Positions 23,905 to 33,299 of a DNA stretch of 42,618 nucleotides are shown here, one piece after another. Source of the stretch: Arthrobacter wenxiniae. Its GTDB lineage: Bacteria; Actinomycetota; Actinomycetes; Actinomycetales; Micrococcaceae. The notes beneath the pieces are model-generated. The model had not been told where the DNA came from. It saw only the letters and a list, made by a program, of their open reading frames with translations, and searched no databases. Location: assembly GCF_013376105.1 (NCBI RefSeq), contig NZ_JAAMFM010000036.1, positions 1-42,618 on the forward strand, given 5' to 3'. Both the position numbers and the translations under genes were made by a program. Position 1 is the first letter of the stretch; every line of letters begins with the position of its first letter.

Positions 23905-24002
23905 CTTACTGAAGTCTTTTGGCACTGACCGTCACTTTCTAAGCTCTAGGTAGTTTATGTGATCCGACTCACGTATGCGAACAGAAGCCAGGAAGGGAAC
24001 CA

Positions 24003-24878
24003 GTGACAACGGTGTCAGAATTACACAGAAGGGGCGGTACGCCCACGGACCACGGGGGAGGTGGCGGGGACGAGGGTGCGCGGATCGAAATCCACGGCCT
24101 GACCAAGCGCTACCTCACACCGAAGGGCGAGACGTTCACGGCCATCCGTGACGTTTCGCTCACGGTGGAGCCGGGGCAGTTTTGCGCCATCGTGGGACCG
24201 ACGGGCTGCGGCAAGTCGACCACGCTGGCCCAGGTTTCCGGCCTGGAGCACCCCAGCGCCGGCTCGGTGAGCGTGGGCGGCAAGGTCGTCGACGGCATCA
24301 CCAACGGTGTCAGCTACATGTTCCAGGCGGATGCACTCTTCCCCTGGAAGACAGTGCTCAACAACGTGCTGATCGGTCCGGTCCTGCTCGGCACCCCCAA
24401 GCGCGAAGCAACCGAGCTTGCCATGGACTGGCTGCGCCGGGTCGGCCTGTCCGGCTTTGAGGACCGCTACCCCCACCAGCTTTCCGGCGGCATGCGCAAG
24501 CGCGTCGCCATGGCGGCGGCGCTGATCAACAACCCGCGGATCCTGTTGATGGACGAGCCCTTCGGGGCCCTGGACGTGCAGACCAAGGCCATCATGCAAA
24601 ACGAGCTCCTGCAGCTCTGGGAGGGGCTGCGGCCCTCGGTCCTGTTCATTACCCACGACCTGGACGAGGCCGTGGCGCTCGCCGACAAGGTGGTCATCAT
24701 GACCAGCAGCCCCGGCACCATCAAGAACGTCTTCGACATCGACCTGCCCAGGCCGCGCGGCGACGTCCAGCAAATTCGGCACGAGGAGCGCTTCCTGGAA
24801 CTGCAGGGCCAGATCTGGTCGTCCCTGAAGGACGAGGTCACCCGCGCCTACAAGCAGACGGCAGGTGCGTCAGCATGA
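24003..24878 (+). CDS. ABC transporter ATPase, NitT/TauT type
   Basis: A 291-residue ATPase of the nitrate/sulfonate/taurine (NrtD/SsuB/TauB) class. After a glycine-rich 25-residue N-terminus: Walker A GPTGCGKST at 65-73, Q-loop MFQADALFPW at about 106-115, signature LSGGM at 160-164, Walker B ILLMDEP at 180-186, and H-loop ITHDLDEA. It powers the permease encoded next. The start is GTG 24003 with GGAAGGGAA upstream. Its last codons overlap the permease start (ATGA). It is transcribed divergently from the two-component pair. Confidence 0.92.
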   Translation: MTTVSELHRRGGTPTDHGGGGGDEGARIEIHGLTKRYLTPKGETFTAIRDVSLTVEPGQFCAIVGPTGCGKSTTLAQVSGLEHPSAGSVSVGGKVVDGITNGVSYMFQADALFPWKTVLNNVLIGPVLLGTPKREATELAMDWLRRVGLSGFEDRYPHQLSGGMRKRVAMAAALINNPRILLMDEPFGALDVQTKAIMQNELLQLWEGLRPSVLFITHDLDEAVALADKVVIMTSSPGTIKNVFDIDLPRPRGDVQQIRHEERFLELQGQIWSSLKDEVTRAYKQTAGASA

Positions 24879-25747
24879 CATCCTTGGCACAAAACGCCGC
24901 GCTCGTCCGGGAGCAGGAGGCCGAACTGAAGGCCTCGGCCCGGCGCGCCGTGACGCTCCGCAAAACGTGGATCTGGGTTGGCCGGATCCTGCTAGCCGTC
25001 ATCGTCATTGGCGGCTGGCAGTGGTTCACGGAGGCCGGCTGGGTGGACAAGTTCTTCTTTGGCCAGCCGACCGAAGTCTGGAACAGCCTGGTCAAGCTCT
25101 TCACGGACGGCACGGCCTTTGGCTCCATTTGGGAAAACCTGTGGATCACCATCCAGGAGGCGCTGGGGGGCTTCGTTGTCGGAACCCTCGCCGGCGTCAT
25201 CCTCGGCATCCTGCTAGGTTCCAACCGGTACCTCTCCGACGTGGTCGGCCCGTACATCCGGATCGTCAATTCCATTCCACGCATCGTGCTTGGCTCGATC
25301 TTCATCGTGGCCTTTGGCCTCGGAATGGGCCCGAAAGTGCTGCTCGCCGCCGTCCTGGTCTTCTTCGTGGTCTTCTTCAACGCCTTCCAGGGCGTCCGCG
25401 AAGTGGACCAGAACCTGATCTCCAATGTGCGGGTCCTGGGCGCCTCACCGCTTCAGGTGGCCATGCACGTGACCATCCCGTCCGCAATGACCTGGATCAT
25501 CGCCAGCCTGCACTCGGCCTTCGGGTTCGCGATCATCGGCGCGCTCGTGGCCGAGGTCCTGGGCGCCCAACACGGTGTGGGGCTGATCATCAGCCAGGCA
25601 CAGGGGACCTTCGACCCCAATACGGTCTACGCCTGCATGGTGATCATCGCGGCCGTCACGCTCGGCGCGGAATACTTCATCAGCCTGCTGGAGCACTCGC
25701 TGCTCAAGTGGCGGCCGCCGAGCCGCTCCGAGGCCCAGGCCATCTGA
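24875..25747 (+). CDS. ABC transporter permease, NitT/TauT type
   Basis: A 290-residue membrane protein with about six transmembrane helices after a charged N-terminus. The coupling loop is around residues 168-205 (FQGVREVDQNLISNVRVLGASPLQVAMHVTIPSAM), the TauC/SsuC-type form of the EAA motif. It forms a homodimeric channel in this class. The start overlaps the ATPase gene. The binding-protein gene follows after a small hairpin (GCCCGG/CCGGGT near 25780). Confidence 0.9.
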   Translation: MTSLAQNAALVREQEAELKASARRAVTLRKTWIWVGRILLAVIVIGGWQWFTEAGWVDKFFFGQPTEVWNSLVKLFTDGTAFGSIWENLWITIQEALGGFVVGTLAGVILGILLGSNRYLSDVVGPYIRIVNSIPRIVLGSIFIVAFGLGMGPKVLLAAVLVFFVVFFNAFQGVREVDQNLISNVRVLGASPLQVAMHVTIPSAMTWIIASLHSAFGFAIIGALVAEVLGAQHGVGLIISQAQGTFDPNTVYACMVIIAAVTLGAEYFISLLEHSLLKWRPPSRSEAQAI

Positions 25748-25815
25748 GACCCGCAGTCCATTCACTGAATTAGACAAAAGCCCGGAACGCCGGGTCAAAC
25801 AAAAGGAAAATGAAC

Positions 25816-26910
25816 ATGATCAAGCACAAGATCTACGCTGTCGCAGCGACTGGAGCACTGGCGCTCAGCCTCGCGGCCTGCGGCGGCGGCGGAGCGGGCA
25901 GCAGCAACGGGGCCAACGCCGGCTCCGCCTCCCTCCCCACAGTCAAGATGATGGTGGGCGGCATCGACAAGCAGATATACCTGCCCTACGAACTCGCCCA
26001 GCAGCTGGGCTTCTATAAGAAGTACGGCGTGAACATGCAGCTCTCCACCGAACAGCAGGGCGGCGTCGGCGCCGAGGACGCCATGGCGTCGGGTCAGGTC
26101 GACATGGCCGGCGCCTGGTACGTCCACACCGTGGACTTCCAGTCCAAGGGCAAGGACGTCATCAACCTCGTCCAGCTCTCCGGTGCACCGGGGGAGCGCA
26201 TCATGTGCGGCACTGACAGCGGGGTCCATTCGCCCGCCGACTTCAAGGGCAAGACCATGGGCGTCACCGACCTTGGCTCCGGCACCGACGAGCTGACCCA
26301 GTTCGTCGCCTCGACGGCCGGCCTGACGAAGAAGGACTACCACACCCTCGCCGTCGGCGCCGGGGCCACGGCCATCGCCGCCATCCAGCGCAAGTCCGCG
26401 GACTGCGTCATGACCACCCAGCCCACCGTCGGCGCGCTGACGAGCAAGAAGCTTGCCTACACCGCTGTTGACCTGGCGACCGCCGACGGCGCCACGAAGA
26501 CACTCGGTGGCGACTGGCCGGCTGCCGGCGTCCTGGCCAACGCCAGCTGGGTCAAGTCCCACGAGGACGCTGCCCAGAAGGTGGTGGACGCGCTGGTCGC
26601 GACAATGCACTGGATCAACACGCACACCGCAACGGACATCGCCAACAAGCTGCCGTCGTCGTACGTGGAGAACAGCACCATCAGCAAGGACCAGTACATC
26701 GCCGGCCTGACCACCGACAAGGGACAGTTCCTTCCTGACGGCATCATGCCTGCCGGCGGCCCGAAGGTCATCTTCGCCATGGAGAAGGGCAATGGCGTGG
26801 ACACCTCGAAGGTCACCATCGCCGGCACGTTCACCAACAAGTACGCGTTGGCGGCGAACAAGCTGGAGGGCTTCACCACCACCACGACGCCCGCAGGCGC
26901 CGACGGCTAG
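25816..26910 (+). CDS. NMT1/THI5-like substrate-binding lipoprotein
   Basis: A 364-residue lipoprotein (lipobox LAAC, Cys about 21) with the fold of SsuA/TauA/ThiY-type binding proteins: VKMMVGGIDKQIYLPYELAQQLGFYKKYGVNMQL, then MASGQVDMAGAWY, GKTMGVTDLGSGTDELTQF and the ADCVMTTQPT region. It would deliver its ligand to the upstream permease and ATPase. Ligands in this superfamily range from sulfonates and nitrate to pyrimidine precursors and aromatic acids; the neighbouring CitA-type sensor suggests a carboxylate. Start ATG 25816 is preferred over ATG 25810 because AGGA lies 8 nt upstream of it but only 2 nt upstream of the other. Confidence 0.88.
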   Translation: MIKHKIYAVAATGALALSLAACGGGGAGSSNGANAGSASLPTVKMMVGGIDKQIYLPYELAQQLGFYKKYGVNMQLSTEQQGGVGAEDAMASGQVDMAGAWYVHTVDFQSKGKDVINLVQLSGAPGERIMCGTDSGVHSPADFKGKTMGVTDLGSGTDELTQFVASTAGLTKKDYHTLAVGAGATAIAAIQRKSADCVMTTQPTVGALTSKKLAYTAVDLATADGATKTLGGDWPAAGVLANASWVKSHEDAAQKVVDALVATMHWINTHTATDIANKLPSSYVENSTISKDQYIAGLTTDKGQFLPDGIMPAGGPKVIFAMEKGNGVDTSKVTIAGTFTNKYALAANKLEGFTTTTTPAGADG

Positions 26911-26936
26911 GCCCGCCTCCGCACAATCGAGTCCCC

Positions 26937-26971
26937 TTCTGCGCACCACTCCCACGGGGTGGTGCGCAGAA
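26937..26971 (+). terminator. Hairpin terminator of the NitT/TauT ABC operon
   Basis: A perfect 13-bp stem (26937-26949 with 26959-26971) whose loop contains CCC/GGG that can extend it. No long T-run. It lies 27 nt after the binding-protein stop. Confidence 0.7.
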
Positions 26972-27046
26972 CCGCGTCATGCGCAAGGCCCGTCGCCGGC
27001 CGTGCGTACAACAGGACACCTGCCGGGCTCGGCCGGGCGGACCACC

Positions 27047-27052
27047 TAGAAT
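27047..27052 (+). promoter_or_regulatory. -10 box of a leaderless pyrE mRNA
   Basis: TAGAAT, 7 nt upstream of ATG 27060, places transcription start on or next to the start codon. No clear -35 hexamer is seen. Confidence 0.55.
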
Positions 27053-27059
27053 GGAGGCC

Positions 27060-27626
27060 ATGACCCAGACACCTGCCGCCGACCGCGCCCGCCTGCTCGA
27101 ACTCATCAAGGAACTGGCCGTGGTCCACGGCAGGGTGACCCTCTCCTCCGGCAAGGAGGCCGACTACTACATCGACTTGCGCCGCATCACCCTCCATCAC
27201 GAGGCCTCCCGCCTGGCCGGCCGCGTCATGCTGGCCATGCTCGACGACGCCGGCATCCAGTTTGAGACGGCCGGCGGCCTGACCATGGGGGCGGACCCCG
27301 TCGGCACGGCCCTGATGCATGCCGCGGCCGACGCCGGCCGGGCCGTCGACGCGTTCGTGGTGCGCAAGGCACAAAAGTCCTACGGCATGGGCCGCCAGGT
27401 GGAGGGCCCCGGCGTCGACGGGCGCGACGTCGTCGTGCTGGAGGACACCTCGACCACGGGCGGCTCCGCGCTCGCCGCCGTCGAAGGCGTGCGCAAGGCA
27501 GGGGGCATCATCAAGGCCGTCGCCGTGATCGTGGACCGCGACACGGGCGCCAAGGAGCGCATCGAGGCCGAAACCGGCGTGCCATACCTGTTCGCGTTTG
27601 GCAAGGATGAACTCGGCCTCGACTGA
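27060..27626 (+). CDS. pyrE: Orotate phosphoribosyltransferase
   Basis: A 188-residue enzyme that makes orotidine monophosphate from orotate and PRPP in pyrimidine synthesis. The PRPP loop is VVVLEDTSTTGGSAL at 124-138, and the N-terminal VTLSSGKEADYYIDLRR is characteristic of bacterial PyrE. An upstream in-frame ATG (27051) would give a 3-residue extension, but it overlaps the -10 box, so 27060 is chosen. Its position downstream of a THI5-like binding-protein gene is probably chance, because pyrE belongs to the housekeeping backbone here and has its own promoter. Confidence 0.95.
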   Translation: MTQTPAADRARLLELIKELAVVHGRVTLSSGKEADYYIDLRRITLHHEASRLAGRVMLAMLDDAGIQFETAGGLTMGADPVGTALMHAAADAGRAVDAFVVRKAQKSYGMGRQVEGPGVDGRDVVVLEDTSTTGGSALAAVEGVRKAGGIIKAVAVIVDRDTGAKERIEAETGVPYLFAFGKDELGLD

Positions 27627-27661
27627 CCGGTGGTCGAGCCTGTTCCGGTGGTCGAGCCTGT
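27627..27661. repeat. Direct repeat of a GGTGGTCGAG-type element
   Basis: CCGGTGGTCGAGCCTGT occurs at 27627-27643 and again at 27645-27661, the second continuing into CGAGACC. The same core is in the inverted repeat at 9856-9915, so it is a dispersed intergenic repeat family. Confidence 0.85.
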
Positions 27662-27712
27662 CGAGACCCGGGCGACGATCCGGCGTGAGCACGAACCCTT
27701 GAAAGGACCCTT

Positions 27713-28339
27713 TTGGCCAAGCTTTACTTCCGCCACGGCCCCATGAACTCCGGCAAGTCGACCGGCCTGCTGCAGGTGGCCTACAACTATGAGGAGCGCG
27801 GGCAGCGGGTGCTGCTGGCCAAGCCCGGCGTCGACACCAAGGGTGCCGGGGAGATCGTGTCCCGGCTCGGCATGAACCGCAGCGTGGACTTCCTCATCCA
27901 GCCGGACGACGACGCCCGCGGCGTGTTTGCCGCCCACGCCGCCGGCGACGACCCGGATGCCCTGCTGGAACACGTCCAGGTGCCGCCGGTGGCGTGCCTG
28001 CTCGTGGACGAGGCGCAGTTCCTGACGCCGGCGCAAATTGATGACCTGTTCCGCATTGCCGTCCTGGACCGCGTCCCGGTCATCGCCTACGGGTTGCGCA
28101 CGGACTTCCGCACCCGTGCATTCCCCGGCTCCGCCCGGCTGATGGAGATCGCGCACTCCCTGGAGGAGCTCAAGACGATCTGCCGCTGCGGCCGCAAGGC
28201 CCTGTTCAACACCCGCCGGGTGGGGGACGCCATAGTGTTCGACGGCGACCAGGTCGCCATCGACGGTGCGGACGTCTGGTACGAATCGCTGTGCGGAAAC
28301 TGCTACCTGGATGCGTCCGGCGGCAGGCTCCTGTCCTAG
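27713..28339 (+). CDS. tdk: Thymidine kinase (type II)
   Basis: A 208-residue enzyme of the type II thymidine kinase family, phosphorylating thymidine for salvage. P-loop GPMNSGKST at 9-17, DEAQFLT (Walker B-like with catalytic Glu), VIAYGLRTDFRT lasso region, and a zinc ribbon formed by CRCG and CGNC pairs near the C-terminus. The start is TTG 27713, with AAAGGA 5-6 nt upstream; no ATG or GTG is available nearby. It converges on the HAD gene with a 14-nt gap. Confidence 0.94.
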   Translation: MAKLYFRHGPMNSGKSTGLLQVAYNYEERGQRVLLAKPGVDTKGAGEIVSRLGMNRSVDFLIQPDDDARGVFAAHAAGDDPDALLEHVQVPPVACLLVDEAQFLTPAQIDDLFRIAVLDRVPVIAYGLRTDFRTRAFPGSARLMEIAHSLEELKTICRCGRKALFNTRRVGDAIVFDGDQVAIDGADVWYESLCGNCYLDASGGRLLS

Positions 28340-28353
28340 GGGACCGCCCCGCG

Positions 28354-29148
28354 CTAGATCTCCGAGATCAGGTCCGCCACGGAGCCCACCGCCTGGTCGG
28401 GGCGGAACGGGAAGGCGTCGATGTCCTCCGGCTGGGTGATGCCGGTGAAAACCAGCACCGTGTGCAGTCCCGCCTCCATGCCTGCGACGATGTCGGTGTC
28501 CATGCGGTCGCCGATCATGGCCGTGGTTTCGGAATGAGCCTCAATCCGGTTCATGGCGGAACGGAACATCATGGGGTTCGGCTTGCCCACAATGTACGGC
28601 TCCCGGTTCGTGGCCTTCGTGATCAAGGCGGCGATGGCGCCGGTGGCCGGCAGCGGCCCTTCCGCGGACGGGCCCGTGGCATCCGGGTTGGTGGCGATGA
28701 AACGCGCGCCCTCTCCAATGAGGCGGATGGCGCGGGTGATCGCCTCAAAGGAATAGGTGCGGGTCTCGCCCAGCACCACGTAGTCGGGGCTTTGGTCGGT
28801 GAGGATGAAGCCGGCCTCGTGCAGCGCCGTCGTCAGCCCGGCCTCGCCAATGACAAAGGCACGCCCGTGCGGCATCTGGGCCTTCAGGAACTGGGCAGTG
28901 GCCAGGGCCGACGTCCAGAGGTTCTCCTCGGGCACCTCCAGACCGGAGGCGCGCAGCCGGGCGGCGAGGTCGCGCGGGGTGTAGATGGAGTTGTTTGTCA
29001 GTACCAAAAAGCGTTTGGACGTGTCCACCCAGCGCTGGATCAGCTCCGCGGCGCCGGGCACGGCCTGGTTCTCATGGACCAGCACACCGTCCATGTCGGT
29101 TAGCCAGCATTCAATGTCGGCAGGCTTGCGGTTGGTCAGCTTGGTCAT
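28354..29148 (-). CDS. HAD-IIA family sugar phosphatase (NagD-like)
   Basis: A 264-residue haloacid-dehalogenase phosphatase. Motif I is WLTDMDGVLV (Asp18 nucleophile, Asp20 general acid), motif II LVLTNNS, then the C2a cap, motif III lysine in VGKPNPMM, and motif IV IGDRMDTDI. This arrangement is typical of NagD/phosphoglycolate-type enzymes acting on small phosphorylated sugars or nucleotides. The substrate is not predictable. AGGAGG lies 4 nt before the ATG, so it has a normal leader. Confidence 0.92.
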   Translation of the reverse strand: MTKLTNRKPADIECWLTDMDGVLVHENQAVPGAAELIQRWVDTSKRFLVLTNNSIYTPRDLAARLRASGLEVPEENLWTSALATAQFLKAQMPHGRAFVIGEAGLTTALHEAGFILTDQSPDYVVLGETRTYSFEAITRAIRLIGEGARFIATNPDATGPSAEGPLPATGAIAALITKATNREPYIVGKPNPMMFRSAMNRIEAHSETTAMIGDRMDTDIVAGMEAGLHTVLVFTGITQPEDIDAFPFRPDQAVGSVADLISEI

Positions 29149-29250
29149 GGTGCCTCCTGGTGCCGGACGGTTTCCTTGGGTCCCAGTCTGGCAGACGGAA
29201 CACCGGGGACGCGGGTGAACGTGATGAATTCGTCAAGGTGGGCGAACGGC

Positions 29251-29256
29251 TAAAAT
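29251..29256 (+). promoter_or_regulatory. -10 box of a leaderless methyltransferase mRNA
   Basis: TAAAAT, 6 nt before GTG 29263, with no ribosome-binding site. Confidence 0.55.
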
Positions 29257-29262
29257 TGGACG

Positions 29263-29958
29263 GTGACCACTCCCGCCGACACCGCCGCCGCAATGACCCC
29301 GGATTCCCCCGAGACCCACCCGGCCGCCGGGCACCCCGAGCTCCACCACGAGGTGGGCGTCGGACCCTGGGAGGGTGAACTGCCCGACGGCGACCACTGG
29401 GACGCGGAACTGCTGGCCGACGGGGACCGGCGCAACGTCCTGGACCGGTACCGCTATTGGACGATGGAGGCGATCATCGCCGAGCTGGACACGCGCCGCC
29501 ACGACTTCCACATCGCCATTGAAAACTGGCAGCATGACATGAACATCGGCACCGTGGTGCGCACCGCCAACGCGTTCCTGGCCAAGGAAGTGCACATCAT
29601 CGGGCGCCGCCGGTGGAACAAGCGCGGGGCCATGGTCACCGACCGCTACCAGCACGTCCGCCACCACCCCACCGTGGCGGACTTTGTCGGCTGGGCCAAC
29701 GGGGAGGGGCTGGCGATCATCGGCGTCGACATCTTCCCCGACTCCGAAAAGCTGGAAACCTACGAGCTGCCGCGCAACTGCGTGCTGGTTTTTGGCCAGG
29801 AAGGCCCGGGGCTCAGCGAGGAAGTGCACGCCGCCGCGCAGGCCACGCTGTCCATTGAACAGTTTGGCTCCACCCGCTCCATCAATGCCGCCTCGGCGGC
29901 CGGCATCGCCATGCATGCCTGGATCCGGCGCCACGTTTTTGACCAGGCCGTGCGCTAA
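29263..29958 (+). CDS. TrmH-family (SPOUT) RNA methyltransferase
   Basis: A 231-residue protein. After a 60-residue Pro/His-rich N-terminal extension, the SPOUT core shows motif 1 NWQHDMNIGTVVRTANAF, motif 2 LVFGQEGPGLSEEV and motif 3 STRSINAASAAGIAMHAW, which form the knotted SAM-binding site. It methylates a ribose 2'-OH or base in tRNA or rRNA; the exact target is unknown. The GTG start has no Shine-Dalgarno. In related genomes a gene of this type sits close to fba and purA; here a protease gene lies between. Confidence 0.92.
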   Translation: MTTPADTAAAMTPDSPETHPAAGHPELHHEVGVGPWEGELPDGDHWDAELLADGDRRNVLDRYRYWTMEAIIAELDTRRHDFHIAIENWQHDMNIGTVVRTANAFLAKEVHIIGRRRWNKRGAMVTDRYQHVRHHPTVADFVGWANGEGLAIIGVDIFPDSEKLETYELPRNCVLVFGQEGPGLSEEVHAAAQATLSIEQFGSTRSINAASAAGIAMHAWIRRHVFDQAVR

Positions 29959-30065
29959 AAAATCATTCAGTGATTCCCCCCCAGGCCCTAGTCAGCAAAA
30001 ACTTTGCGGGTTTAGGCTCGGGCTTGTGCGGACGCAGAGGGCGCCCGCCCTGTGAAGGGTCTCTG

Positions 30066-32093
30066 ATGAGAACATCATTCAAGCCGCGAAAATTAGTCAC
30101 CAAAATGCTGGCCGTTGGCGCCGCCACGGCCTGCGCCGTTGCCCTTGGAGCCACGGGGGCCAGCGCCGCCCCCGTGTCGCCGGACACCCCGTACCCCGGC
30201 TCCATCCCCAGCTGGGCCCAGCCGTCAAACGACCAGGGGGCCGCCGCCGCGGACACGTCGGTTGAAGGCGAACTGTTCCTGTCCCTGCGCAACCAGGACG
30301 GCGCGAAGGCACTGGCCGAGGCCGTTTCCAACCCGCGCAGCGGAAAGTACCAAAAGTGGCTGGACGCGGCGCAGTGGATCGCCCGGTTCTCCCCGACCAA
30401 GGACGACTACGCCAACACGGTCAGCTTCCTGGAGTCCAAGGGGCTGACCATCACGGGCACGCCCGACAGCAGGCAGTACGTGGTGTTCCGCGGAACCGCC
30501 GCGCAGGTGAACTCCGCCTTTGGCGCACAGCTCCACAAGTACGACTTCAAGGGCACCACCCTGATCGGTCCGTCGCAGGCGCCCACGCTGCCAAAGGCCG
30601 TCGCCGCCCACGTCGTGGGCGTCACGGTTGACCAGGGCGCGGCCAGGCACCCGAACTACGCCACCCCGGATTCAGGGCAAAGCGATTCAGGACAAGGCGG
30701 TTCCGGGCAGGGTGCGGCGCCGCGCTCGCGCAGCGCCGCACCGGCCACGCCGTCGGCGGCCTGTTCGAACTACTTCGGCCAGAACGCGGACACCGTGCCG
30801 CCGGCCTATGGCAGGACCAGCTTCCCGACGTACATCTGCGGCTACACGCCGGGCCAGATCGAGTCGGCCTACGGCAAGGACGCGCTTGTGAAAGCCGTGC
30901 CGGGCAACCGCGGCAAGCACGGGCAGGCCCCGGACGGGAAGGGCCAGACCGTCGCGATCATTGACGCGTACGCTTCCCCGACCATTCTCGCCGACGCCAA
31001 CGCCTATTCCGCCAGGTACGGACTCCCGCCCGTGGACTACCGGCAGATCGTCCCGTCGCCGGGCGAGTTCAAGGATGGGGCCCTGTGCGGCTTCCCCAGC
31101 GGCTGGCAGCCGGAGCAGTCCCTCGACGTCGACGCCGTGCACGGCACGGCGCCAGGGGCCAAGATCCTGTACGTCGGCGGCTATAACTGCAACGCCGGGA
31201 TCGACATCGCGCTCTCGAAGATCCTTGACGGAAAGCTGGCCAACATTGTCAGCAACAGCTACGGCAACCAGGGCGAGGCGGTGTCCGCCAACTACCTGTT
31301 CGGCCAGGTCAACCTGGAACTGCAGGCCGCAGGTGAAGGCATCGGACTGTACTACTCCAGCGGCGACAGCGGCAACGAGGCGGCCAGCCTGGGGTACGCG
31401 TCCCCTGACTTCCCCGCGAGCTCGCCGTGGGTCACCGCCGTGGGCGGCACCAGCCTGGCGGTCGCCCAGGACGGTTCCTACCAGTTTGAAACCGGCTGGG
31501 GCGACACTAGGGACCAGATCGTCAACGGTGCCTACAACGACCCGCTGCCCGGACCGTTCCGGTTTGGCGCCGGCGGCGGCGTGAGCGCCGCCTTCGCCCA
31601 GCCGGACTACCAGAAGGGCGTGGTGCCCAACACGCTGGCTCAGGGCAAGCGTGTCTCGCCGGATGTTGCCTCGGATGCGGATCCTTACACCGGCTATGTG
31701 GTGGGAATCAGCCCCATCACGGACAACACCACGCTGGCCACGGGCCCGTTCGCGATCTTCACCTATGGCGGCACATCGCTGGCCTGCCCGCTGACGGCCG
31801 GCCAGATGGCCGTCGCCCAGCAGGTCTCCGGCGAGGTCATCGGCTTCGCCAACCCGGCCATCTACGCCACCAGCCGCCGGTCGGGGACGGTGCAGGACGT
31901 GGTCCCGCCGCCAACGCAGGAGGCGCTGGCGTTTACCAGCCCCAGCACGGGGAGCAAGTACCTCGTCTCGCTGGACCTCGACACCTCGCTGCAGACGGCG
32001 AGGGGGTACGACGACGTCACCGGCCTCGGGAGCATGAACTACCAGTTTGCGCTGGCCGTCGCCCGGCAGGGGGACCACGGCCGGCCCTTCTAG
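30066..32093 (+). CDS. Secreted sedolisin (S53) serine-carboxyl pro-protease
   Basis: A 675-residue exported protein. Signal peptide 1-35 (two-part basic start, cleavage near ASA-AP). Pro-kumamolisin activation domain about 50-205, then a Gly/Ser/Gln-rich linker where the propeptide would be cut. The catalytic domain about 240-675 holds the sedolisin residues Glu350 and Asp354 (EQSLDVD), oxyanion Asp434 (SGDSG) and nucleophile Ser571 in GGTSLACP. The C-terminal YDDVTGLGSMN forms the calcium site. These enzymes digest proteins at acid pH outside the cell. Five cysteines in the mature part could form disulfides. The start is ATG 30066 with GAAGGG upstream; the frame is open earlier but without support. 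Confidence 0.93.
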   Translation: MRTSFKPRKLVTKMLAVGAATACAVALGATGASAAPVSPDTPYPGSIPSWAQPSNDQGAAAADTSVEGELFLSLRNQDGAKALAEAVSNPRSGKYQKWLDAAQWIARFSPTKDDYANTVSFLESKGLTITGTPDSRQYVVFRGTAAQVNSAFGAQLHKYDFKGTTLIGPSQAPTLPKAVAAHVVGVTVDQGAARHPNYATPDSGQSDSGQGGSGQGAAPRSRSAAPATPSAACSNYFGQNADTVPPAYGRTSFPTYICGYTPGQIESAYGKDALVKAVPGNRGKHGQAPDGKGQTVAIIDAYASPTILADANAYSARYGLPPVDYRQIVPSPGEFKDGALCGFPSGWQPEQSLDVDAVHGTAPGAKILYVGGYNCNAGIDIALSKILDGKLANIVSNSYGNQGEAVSANYLFGQVNLELQAAGEGIGLYYSSGDSGNEAASLGYASPDFPASSPWVTAVGGTSLAVAQDGSYQFETGWGDTRDQIVNGAYNDPLPGPFRFGAGGGVSAAFAQPDYQKGVVPNTLAQGKRVSPDVASDADPYTGYVVGISPITDNTTLATGPFAIFTYGGTSLACPLTAGQMAVAQQVSGEVIGFANPAIYATSRRSGTVQDVVPPPTQEALAFTSPSTGSKYLVSLDLDTSLQTARGYDDVTGLGSMNYQFALAVARQGDHGRPF

Positions 32094-32105
32094 CCGCCTT
32101 GGAAA

Positions 32106-32151
32106 GCACGACGGCGGCCCCGGCACCAAGGTGCGGGGGCCGCCGTCGTGC
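32106..32151 (+). terminator. Hairpin terminator after the sedolisin gene
   Basis: A perfect 16-bp stem (32106-32121 with 32136-32151) and an inner GCACC/GGTGC pair, no T-run. Its arm GACGGCGGCCC and loop motif GGTGC are shared with the hairpin at 6528-6573, so both belong to one terminator-like repeat type. Confidence 0.75.
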
Positions 32152-32276
32152 GGTCCGCCGGCCGGACACCGCTTCATCTTCTTCGACACCGTGGTGCCAA
32201 TCGCTAGGATGAAGGTAGCCATGCGGGAGGTGCCTGAAATGCGCCTCTTTGAACCGTTCAGCCCAAGGAGCCTTTC

Positions 32277-33298
<1,022 letters not shown>

Positions 33299-33299
<1 letters not shown>

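Noticed and set aside
25748-27060. Functional link between the THI5-like binding protein and pyrE (pyrimidine precursor uptake)
   Set aside because: A terminator hairpin and a separate leaderless promoter divide them, and pyrE belongs to the housekeeping backbone.
30687-32222. 511-codon minus-strand open frame over the sedolisin gene
   Set aside because: Antisense shadow; the plus-strand frame carries the full S53 catalytic set.
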